Below are positions 13,601 to 21,351 of a stretch of DNA of 25,458 nt, in pieces. Both the position numbers and the translations under genes were made by a program. The notes beneath the pieces are model-generated. The model worked only from the letters and a program-made list of their open reading frames with translations, had not been told where the DNA came from and made no database searches. How positions within the stretch are numbered: position 1 is the first letter of the stretch; the number at the start of each line of letters is the position of its first letter. The DNA lies in NCBI RefSeq assembly GCF_000150275.1, contig NW_002060963.1, forward strand, positions 493,892 to 519,349. Direction: 5' to 3'. Source of the stretch: Trichoplax adhaerens. Taxonomy: Eukaryota; Placozoa; Uniplacotomia; Trichoplacea; Trichoplacidae.

Positions 13601-14812
13601 CTGTTGAATTAGTAGTTTATCTTCAACTCATGTCATCATACGATCTGCGAATACTGCAGTTATGATTGATTTGTATAAGGTTCTCTTTCCATTGGTTCTT
13701 GTAGAACTACTTTTAACGTCAACATAAAGGTCTAGCCAGGTCTTCTATGTATAGTGTATTGTCTACAACTGAATCTGAACTACCATGTACTGTATACAGA
13801 ACCATGAGATAAGATGATTATCGTCTGCATTGATTGCATGATTGACTACTGTAAGAATCAGAATTTTCTGCTAAGTATGCAGTCATGAATATATGCTGTA
13901 CATACACTTGTAGTATGGTGAAATGATACCAAGACGGCAATGCTTACCTTTCCGATAAGTTATTTTTAAGTTGAAATTTCTGTTGATATCGTAATAATTT
14001 ATCGTTGAAGCTGTTGAGTAATCATTTTAAAAATAGAAAAATACCATTAGTGGCCAAAAAGCAAGATGATTATGACAAGAATATTGAGATCTAGTAACTG
14101 TAAATTGAGCAAGTCATGGGCGATGATACAACAAGAAGAACAATTGGACGGAAAATGTGTAAATAGATAAGAGTGTACGCATTGCATTCCCCTGGAAAGT
14201 GATCTTTTATTCAGATATGATTGATTGTACTACATTGACTCAATCCGATGGGAAGGCAACATTATCCTGTCTGTCGAGTAGACCGGTTGTTGCTTCTATC
14301 AACGAGTAGTGTATTTTTCTCATTCTCTTCTGATGCAAATAGCACTCATAAGCAAGCGATGCCTTCCTTTTTGGGTTGGAAAGCAGTCGATTACAATATT
14401 GATTGCTGATATGATGGCGTTGAAAATAATAATTCAACAACATCAGCCTTGCTTATATTGCAAATTAGCTTCATTTCAATGCTATCGGTCATGGCCTAAG
14501 TATCACTTTGTGAAAAGGACGTTGTATGTATGTTGGAGAATGCAATGGATACAATCATGAATCGACTATTGAATTTACAGCAGTTACATAACAAACAAAC
14601 GATGAAAAACATTTTTTTTCCTTTCCTGGCACTTTAGAGGATAATTCTACAGTAGACTTTGGTGGCATCGATCGTCGACTAGCTTACCTCTCACTCGTTT
14701 GATCTGGACCAGTATAGCGAGAGCAATGAGTACAGATAAATCTCTCCCTCATTCTAAAGCATACTGGACATGTTAAGTGGGATTGTATCGATATTGAATG
14801 TTGTTGCTCCAT
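10678..14812 (-). CDS. ATG14: ATG14/Barkor, autophagy subunit of PI3-kinase complex I
   Basis: Targets the VPS34-VPS15-Beclin 1 complex to the endoplasmic reticulum, where it makes PI3P to start autophagosomes. Exons (descending): 14812-14688, 14010-13948, 13175-13133, an unresolved coiled-coil part, an exon ending at 12612, then 12454-12049, 11795-11666, 11521-11431, 11296-11211, 11115-10958, 10835-10678 (TAA). Exon 1 holds [16 protein letters not shown], the paired CxxC of ATG14 (CPLC...CAKC in human). Exon 2 aligns to the coiled-coil start (FNDK, compare FIDK). The 12454 exon gives [15 protein letters not shown] and [13 protein letters not shown], which match the FPI, GRWV and NGDYSAYY blocks. 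11795 gives [20 protein letters not shown] and 11521 gives LNYNVLYLC. The last exon ends in a short Ala/aromatic segment ([14 protein letters not shown]), like the BATS amphipathic helix that senses curved membrane. Phases match throughout the resolved exons. The start ATG has A at -3 and G at +4. Confidence 0.9.
12455..13132 (-). other. ATG14 central coiled coil, exon boundaries unresolved
   Basis: An exon ending at 12612 (GTATGT donor) encodes a Lys/Leu-rich helix ([16 protein letters not shown], then [16 protein letters not shown]) that joins the 12454 exon in phase 0. Its 5' edge could be the acceptor before 12721, 12768 or 12814. None fits the phase of the strong donor after 13133. An extra exon near 12940-12880 may lie between. 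The joined helix with the 12721 edge would be about 28 residues shorter than the human one, which also points to a missing exon. Confidence 0.5.
13176..14687 (-). other. ATG14 introns 1 and 2
   Basis: Two long introns (14687-14011 and 13947-13176) flank the 63-nt second exon. Donors are GTAAGC in both cases and the acceptors end CAACAG and CTACAG. I saw no other conserved coding block in them. Confidence 0.55.
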
Positions 14813-14831
14813 CTTGTCGGGGCCAATTCAT
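14754..14831 (-). promoter_or_regulatory. Short upstream ORF overlapping the ATG14 start
   Basis: An ATG at 14831-14829 (A at -3) opens a 25-codon frame that ends in TAG at 14756-14754, inside the ATG14 coding region and out of frame with it. A second, 4-codon ORF (ATG GCT GGA AAA TAA) lies just upstream. If transcription starts above 14831, both would lower initiation at the ATG14 start. The transcription start is unknown. Confidence 0.4.
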
Positions 14832-15082
14832 TCTTTTGTTATTGTTGATGATGATGGAAGGTTATTTTCCAGCCATCTTTATGATGATGTGGAGAGTGAT
14901 GACGCAATGGAAGGTTGACGCCACTCTCTGACGCTGCTGTATGGTTTACTACTTGCCGGTTGAGTCAAATCCAATTGATCGCTTGCTTGCAACCGATCCT
15001 AGTGTCAAGTCTCTCTGCTCTAGTACTAAAACAGTCTCGTCACTGATACACTTGTATCCTCGGTAGACAAGCGTGTTGACCG

Positions 15083-15420
15083 GCGATGATCAAGGATGGA
15101 TGGATGGATGGAAACAACTTGGACAGTGTACAGTAGACTCTAGACTCTATAGAGAGTCTCTAGTGTACACTGTACAGTACAGTGTAGATTCTAGTGACTA
15201 TAGCGGTGATCAAGGATGGACGGATGGAAACAATGGCCGTAGAAAGTACTGTAGATAGTGTACTGTACTGTACAGGACTGTTCGTGGGTGGATGGATGGA
15301 AATACTCATTAGCGGTGATCACTGGCCGTAAAAAGTACTGTAGATAGTGTACAGGACTGTACTGTACACTGCACACTACTGTTCGTGGATGGATGGATGG
15401 AAATACTGTAGTCCTGTCCG
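15083..15420. repeat. Degenerate roughly 100-bp minisatellite with GGAT(G) cores and TACTGTA words
   Basis: Three diverged units, starting near 15083, 15203 and 15311. Each carries a GGTGATCA- or GATGATCA-type start and TACTGTA/GTACAG words. GGATGGATGG runs followed by AAA lie near 15093, 15215, 15288 and 15388. The second and third units also share the block AAGTACTGTAGATAGTGTAC and GACTGT...CTGTTCGTG. Reading frames in it are open on both strands only because the repeat lacks stops. Confidence 0.75.
15123..15173. repeat. Imperfect 51-bp inverted repeat (hairpin/cruciform)
   Basis: Outer arms ACAGTGTACAG (15123-15133) and GTGTACACTGT (15163-15173) pair at 10 of 11 positions. Inner arms AGACTCT (15142-15148) and AGAGTCT (15153-15159) pair fully around the loop ATAG. 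There is no U-run after it, so it does not look like a terminator. Confidence 0.7.
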
Positions 15421-15721
15421 TAGACTGGACCGTACTAGTTGTATTGTACTGTACTGGAAACTGGCGTCTGATCTTACAGAGGGACGGACGGAAAATGGTC
15501 AATGACTATCATCGTCTCGTCGACGATGGAAATGACCCGTCGGGTAGATTGATTTCATCTAGGGTGACCTCTCTTCCATACAGAGTGGCCATTCTTGCCA
15601 ACGCACTTGGCAGCTGATTTTCAGCGTTATTGCAAACTGTAAGAGTTTTAAACAGTGTTGCTTGCTGTCTCTTGCCTCTTCCTTCTTTCTTTTTTGGCTA
15701 GCCAGATCGATTTTGCTGGTC

Positions 15722-15925
15722 GCACGATGTTGGATTGCATGCTATACCACTCTACTGTACCATATTGTACCAGTGACGAGTGGTTTCTGACCCCAGGCAT
15801 TTGGAATTGCAGGATCATGACTGGCACGATGTTGGATTGCATGCAACAATACTCTACTGTACCATACTGTACCAGTGACGAGCGGTTTCTGACGCAAAGC
15901 ATTTGGAATTGCAGGATCATGACTG
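15722..15925. repeat. 102-bp tandem duplication (two copies)
   Basis: 15722-15823 and 15824-15925 are about 90% identical by eye, both starting GCACGATGTTGGATTGCATG and ending GGAATTGCAGGATCATGACTG. Differences cluster around ATACCACTC/ACAATACTC and CCCCAGG/CGCAAAG. The unit length is a multiple of three, so frames stay open across both copies. Confidence 0.9.
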
Positions 15926-16332
15926 GCAACCACCAATCTCCACCGTCCACAGTCTACAGTCACAGTCCTGGCAGGTGCTTACAGTACAAAGTACACTACT
16001 CCCGATGCAGTGCGCCTCATTGCAGTCCACTGCGGGAAAATAGTTTCTTCCTCTTACAAACATGACTACGATACACTATTGTATCGAACACTAGCCTGTT
16101 TAAAATGCTCGCTGGGCAGAAAACCGCTCTCGTGCAGTCAGTGAAGCGTGCGCATTGACGACGTCGATGGACTGTATCAAACACTGCCTGCAGTCTATAG
16201 TATACAACAGGGTAGTTGGTGCATCCATCAGCGACACTCTTCTTGCCCCAGTCTTGACAGCAAGTCTTGAAAGATCTTTGCAGCCATTTTCTTTCTCGCT
16301 CATTTCAACATTGATTGCTGATATTGCTCGTC

Positions 16333-19300
16333 ATGGCGTCTAAACGAGGAGCAGCGACCGAAATGGATGATGACCAGACTGAATTTGAAACCAGTAAAGG
16401 TGTTAAAGTCATTCGTAGTTTTGATCAAATGGGTCTAAAGGAAGATCTCGTTCGAGGCATTTATGCTTACGGTAAGCGAGCAACAGCAGCACCAATGCAA
16501 AATTGCAGTCAAGAATCTCCTCTTTCCCATATTCAATAGCGATCTACACCAACGAAGATCTTTCTGCTTTCTTCATGCCTTCTTGCTGCCTTCTTCATAC
16601 ATTCTTCATGCTTTGTCACCCCTTTTTTGGTGCCCAACCGTAGTGTCTATTCTTTTTACTTTGTTGATCCATTCGTTGGTCAGCCAACACCAAGACAAGG
16701 CTGCAGTCAATGATAGCCAATCTCCTCTTTCTCCCATATTCAGTAGTGATCTACACCAACTAAGATCTTCCTGCCTTTTTCCTGCCTTCTTCATGCCTTC
16801 TTCATCCCTTCTTCATGCCTTCTTCATGCCTTCTTCATGCCTTCTTCATACCGTCTTCATGCTTTGTCACCCCTTTTTTAGTACCCAACTGTAGTGATTG
16901 TATCCATTCTTTTTACCCTGTTGATCCAATTAGTGGGTAAGCCAGCATCAATACAAGACTGCAGTCAAGAATCGCTAATCTCATTTTTCCCATATTCAAT
17001 AGCGATCGACACCAACTCAAATCTTCATGCCTTCTTCATGCCTTCTTCATACCTTCTTCATGCTTTGTCACCCCTTTTTTACTACCCAACCGTAGTGATT
17101 GTGTCCATTCTTTTTACCCTGTTGATCCAGTAGTGGGTAAGCGAGCACCAATACGAGACTGCAGTCAAGAATAGCCAATCTCATTTTTCCCATATTCAAT
17201 AGCGATCGACACCAACTCAAATCTTCATGCCTTCTTCAGGCATTCTTCATGCTTTGTCACCCCTTTTTTGGTACCCAACTGGAAAGATCATGTCGATTCC
17301 TGTTACCCTGTTGATCCAGTGGTTTGCAAGCCAAACAGGATACAAGAATTGTCTACGGTACAAGGTGGAGGAAAAAGTCATTTTTGGAATGACTCATTTT
17401 GGACCATGAAATTGAAATTGTCATTCGGTCAATGTCTGTAAAGTATTGCGATCAAACCCTTGAAAGCATTGGGGATAGGATATTCAATCGCCACATACAG
17501 CAACTAAAATCGCAATCCCTTTGGCATGCTTTGTCAGCTCTTGTTTGTACCCAACCGTAGTGATCGTATCGATTCCTTTTACCCTGTTGATCTCGTTGCT
17601 GCTATATAGCGAGCAACAGCACCATCAATGCAAGACTCCAGTCAAAGAATAGCCAATCTCATTTTTCAGATAGCCTATTCAATAACGATACCAACCAATA
17701 TCGTAATCTCTTCTTCACGCTTTGCCAGCCCCTTTTTTTAGCCAAGCGTAGTCATCGTATCGATTCCTTTTACCCTATTGATCCAGTAGTTTGCAAGCGA
17801 ATTGACTAATTGTGTACGGTACAAGTTGGAGGAAAAAGTCACATTTGAATGGCTCATTTTGGACCATGAATTGGAAATACATAGTCATTCCGTTAATGTC
17901 TGTAAAGTGTTAAGATCAAACCCTTGAGACTAGTCAATATGAATTTATACCTTTGGCATCCAATGATGGAATAGCGATCATTGTTGGACGTTGTACCATA
18001 TCCCTGTATTCTTTTCCATGACATCATAGCAACATTTCCTTGATATAGTTTCTCTTCTAGTAGACTCAATCCCAAAATCGACTTACTGTGAAGAAAAATA
18101 TGGGCACATATCCCTTACTTGACACTGGAAATTAGAAAGAGCAGAATGAGTCTTGTTTTGTATTATACTTTCATCTTTGGAATCGTTTTCAATTAGGTCT
18201 TTTCTATCTTGTTAGGCTTTGAAAAACCTTCCGCTATCCAACAAAGATCAATTAAGCCTATTATAGAAGGCCGCGACGTGATTGCTCAGTAAGTAACCCT
18301 TTCTCTACTACATTGGCTATAGCTTATCTTTCAGATTTAGAAATCCAAACGTCTAAGCCAACAAAATAGGAATCAATGATTATCCTGATAGATATAAATT
18401 ATCGATGATAAATTCACTGTCAATGTTATTTTTAAATAGAGCTCAATCCGGAACAGGCAAGACTGCCACATTCTCAATCTCTGTCCTACAAGCGATTGAT
18501 ACTCAGGTTTGGATGAGTTATTCAATTTTGAGGTTTCTTTTTCGCACACGTACACTATCAAAATTAAATTACAATCCAATGAATCCTCTCTTTCTTTGCA
18601 GTTAAGAGAAACACAAGCTTTAATCATGTCACCTACTCGTGAATTAGCTGTCCAAATACAGAAAGTAAGTCAAGATTGACAGTAAATATGGATATATTCC
18701 ATCTTGTTTGACCGCACTACCGTTCTATAGGTAATACTGGCATTGGGCGATTATATGAATGTACAATGTCATGCTTGCATCGGAGGCACTAATGTTGGTG
18801 AAGATATCAGAAAGTTGGACTATGGTCAACATATAGTATCAGGATCTCCAGGAAGAGTATTTGGTGTGTAGGCTGTTTCGATAGCATAACACAGTATCCT
18901 GCTTTCGCTGCTATAAATCGACGATTGAAATGATTGCATGAAACAATCCATTGCTTATCTAACACACGATTACTTGATTAATTTATTAGATATGATTCGC
19001 CGAAGAAATTTGCGTACTCGATCCATCAAGATGTTAGTTTTAGATGAAGCTGACGAAATGCTTAACCAAGGCTTTAAAGAGCAAATCTATGATGTATATC
19101 GTTACTTGCCTCCCTCAACTCAAGTAAGCAACTTATTATTATCAAGCCAATCAATCGGATAACCGGAAAATACGAAATATACTTATTCATTATTCTCCAT
19201 ACTATCTTTAGGTGGTTCTCCTGAGTGCTACTCTTCCACACGATATTCTAGAAATGACTCGTAAATTTATGACAGAGCCTATGCGTATTCTAGTCAAGCG

Positions 19301-20372
19301 GTCAGTTTTCAATTTTGACACCAAGTTGAAGTAGTGCACTACAACATCAATTTTTACTTTAGACTGTAACGATCATTCATTAGTAGTGTTGTCAATCCAT
19401 TGAATGCTCCTGCTACGCCACCATTAAAATAATTGAATGATCTTGTCTTATTCGTACATGTTATAGTGATGAATTGACATTAGAGGGGATAAAACAATTT
19501 TTCGTTGCTGTTGAACGCGAAGAATGGAAATTTGATACACTCTGCGATTTATACGATACTTTGACAATTACACAAGCAGTTATTTTCTGCAATACAAAGA
19601 GAAAGGTAAAGTAAACGATAGTAAATCAATGGCTAGCACGACTTGTAATTTGTTACTTGAAATAATAACCAATTAGCCATATTATAGTAACAGCTATAAA
19701 TTATAAATGATAGGTTGACTGGCTAACGGAGAAAATGCGCGAAGCTAATTTTACAGTTTCATCTATGCATGGCGATATGCCACAAAAAGAAAGAGATGCA
19801 ATCATGAAAGAGTTTAGATCCGGTGCTAGGTTAATACAATAATCATGACCTTACTCGATAGGATAGCTTGTTTTATGGTGAATAATGAATATGCTGTGTC
19901 TATGATTATAACTATAGCCGGGTACTTATTACCACTGATGTCTGGGCCAGGGGAATCGACGTTCAGCAGGTGTCTCTGGTCATCAATTATGATCTACCCA
20001 ATAACCGTGAATTGTATATCCATCGGTATGTGCATCAATGTTCATGATTGCTATTCAATTCAAATATATTCACAATGTACTCAGCAAGATTAACAATTTT
20101 TCTTTCAGAATCGGTCGTTCAGGTCGTTATGGCCGTAAAGGTGTGGCTATTAACTTTGTTAAGAGTGACGATATCAGAATCCTTCGTGACATCGAACAGT
20201 ATTACAGTACTCAAATCGATGAAATGCCCATGAACGGTTCGTATTGGATTCATTCTACACTTCATGTTCATACATTGAACTCCATTAGCTATTACAGTTC
20301 TGCTATACCAAATAACTTTTATAACCCTCGCCTCTATTTTTATTTTCTTTTACAGTTTCCGATCTTATATAA
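16333..20372 (+). CDS. EIF4A3: eIF4A3 (DDX48), DEAD-box core of the exon junction complex, 12 exons
   Basis: Nuclear ATP-dependent RNA clamp that marks spliced mRNA about 24 nt upstream of exon junctions, with MAGOH, RBM8A and CASC3, and supports nonsense-mediated decay. Exons: 16333-16471, 18216-18288, 18440-18506, 18602-18664, 18731-18863, 18990-19123, 19212-19300, 19467-19605, 19714-19829, 19918-20025, 20109-20236, 20356-20372; all phases match, giving 401 aa (human 411). Motifs: Q-motif region around [18 protein letters not shown] at 72-79, PTRELA, SPGR (TPGR in most relatives), DEAD at 177-180, SAT at 208-210 and HRIGRSGR at 353-360. It ends in SDLI. The N-terminal FETSKGVKV and the C-terminal MPMN plus SDLI identify eIF4A3 rather than eIF4A1/2. 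The start ATG has G at -3 and +4. Several donors are weak (GTTTGG, GTCAGT, GTTAAT, GTTCGT). Confidence 0.97.
16784..16860. repeat. 11-bp microsatellite GCCTTCTTCAT, seven copies
   Basis: Seven consecutive 11-mers, nested in the second unit of the intron repeat; five are perfect, one starts CCC and the last is ACCGTCTTCAT. Shorter runs of the same 11-mer sit at the matching place in neighbouring units (near 17029-17060 and 17227-17250). Confidence 0.9.
17351..17930. repeat. Diverged direct duplication inside intron 1 (about 115 bp, two copies)
   Basis: 17351-17465 and 17813-17930 share TACGGTACAAG, TGGAGGAAAAAGTCA, CTCATTTTGGACCATGAA, AATGTCTGTAAAGT and GATCAAACCCTTGA in the same order with small indels. 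The intervening unit lacks this block, suggesting a two-unit higher-order duplication. Confidence 0.8.
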
Positions 20373-21351
20373 AACTATTCAGTATCCTAAAATACTCCAC
20401 AGAAGAAATCCCGCGAAATACTGAAACTATCATTGTTATAATTTTAATATCTTATGTACTTTGTTTTTGTAGCATACATTTCGCCTTCGTTAATCTTTTA
20501 TGTTATTATATAATTAATAAGTAAACCTAATATACAGTATCCAATACTTGTTACGAGTATTTGTTTTATGCATAATAACTGTTTAGTCGTTATTTCGACT
20601 GTATGTTTTGTAGTTGTTAATTGAACGAAAATAAATACCAAATGCCTTATTAGATGACTAATCCTCAGACTTGATGCACTCCTTTGCTAACTACGAGTAT
20701 CAAATATATTTTTTTCTTCGTATCGCAAACAGTGCGTTCTTTCTACACATTCATGGTATGAACCTACGGCAGATCTCTGTTACTGTATAGCGTTAGCTAC
20801 AATTTTAAATTTAAATTCGTCATGTTGCTCAGCATTAAATATCAAGATCAAAAATTGAACTTATGCAGTTTACAATTCCAATTTTACTATTTAATTGAGA
20901 TACCATTAAGCTTTGAATTAGGACTAGTGAATTTTATCATTAGAATAATAGCTAATAGTTAGGTTATGCATTGATGGACCCATTCTGTATTTAGGTTTAC
21001 TTGATCTTTTTCTACGCGAATTTAAAAATCAATTATAGGAACTCGACCGGTGTAAGAGAATATATCATAAATTTAATCCTTGCTAAACTGCTAATACTCT
21101 AATGATTAAGTTATTACCAAACATTATTTGCAACCATAGCTGACTTACTTATTTACCATGCTAGTAAATTAAATTCTAGTAAAGCAAGTAGACACTAGAC
21201 AGTATTATTTCTTCTAACATATTTAGTACGGGATGGCTCATTCAAAAAGCGATCCATTTAAGATGTATTTACTATTAGAAAACATTCATATTATACTTTG
21301 AGTATATAGGATTTCAACTCTCAAACACCATACAGCATTAAAATACTAGTT
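20373..21351. other. Tail-to-tail spacer between EIF4A3 and the EGF-type gene
   Basis: AT-rich 3' flanks of two convergent genes. No coding block or repeat array was seen. Confidence 0.55.
20630..20635 (+). promoter_or_regulatory. Candidate poly(A) signal of EIF4A3 (AATAAA)
   Basis: Canonical AATAAA 257 bases after the stop codon, followed by GT/T-rich sequence after about 60 bases. Confidence 0.45.

Larger units (their letters stand above)
14813..16332. other. Bidirectional spacer between ATG14 and EIF4A3
   Basis: The two genes point away from each other, so this 1.5 kb must hold both promoters. It looks more GC-rich than the rest and carries a hairpin, a tetranucleotide-based minisatellite and a 102-bp tandem duplication (separate entries). 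The last 250 bases before EIF4A3 include CGCATTGACGACGTCG at 16151-16166, a CRE-like word. I could not place transcription starts. Confidence 0.55.
16472..17935 (+). repeat. About seven tandem 190-280 bp units, each beginning at a copy of the 5' splice site
   Basis: Shared landmarks in order: GGTAAGCGAGCA-like start, CAATGCAAGACTGCAGTCAAGAAT, CCCATATTCAATAGCGAT, CACCAACT, CTTCATGC runs, TGCTTTGTCACCCCTTTTTT, TACCCAACCGTAGTGAT, CTTTTTACCCTGTTGATCCA. The TGCTTTGTCA landmark recurs at 16609, 16860, 17061, 17250, 17527 and, degenerate, 17718. The start landmark recurs at 16472, 16679, 16937, 17137, 17326, about 17607 and 17793. The units starting at 17326 and 17793 share a further block of roughly 115 bases that the one at 17607 lacks. 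Confidence 0.88.
16472..18215 (+). other. EIF4A3 intron 1, mostly tandem repeat
   Basis: A 1.74 kb intron between TTACG|GTAAGC and TTGTTAG|G; the other ten introns are all under about 170 bases. From its first base to about 17935 it consists of degenerate tandem units (separate entry); 17936-18215 is single-copy. The open frames inside are CT-rich repeat artefacts. Confidence 0.85.

Noticed and set aside
14309-14560. + strand frame with CLYCK and QCYRSW, like a zinc-binding motif
   Set aside because: No partner exons or family match, and it lies in ATG14 intron 1 on the other strand.
15655-16065. 136-codon open frame with a signal-peptide-like start and cysteines
   Set aside because: It begins at GTG with a stop just upstream, the first ATG is at 15727, and most of it is the 102-bp duplication. 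The opposite strand is open too. No family similarity.
16463-17409. Several long open frames in EIF4A3 intron 1
   Set aside because: They are CT-rich readings of the tandem repeat (Pro/Ser/Phe/His strings) lying between exons 1 and 2 of a well-supported gene.
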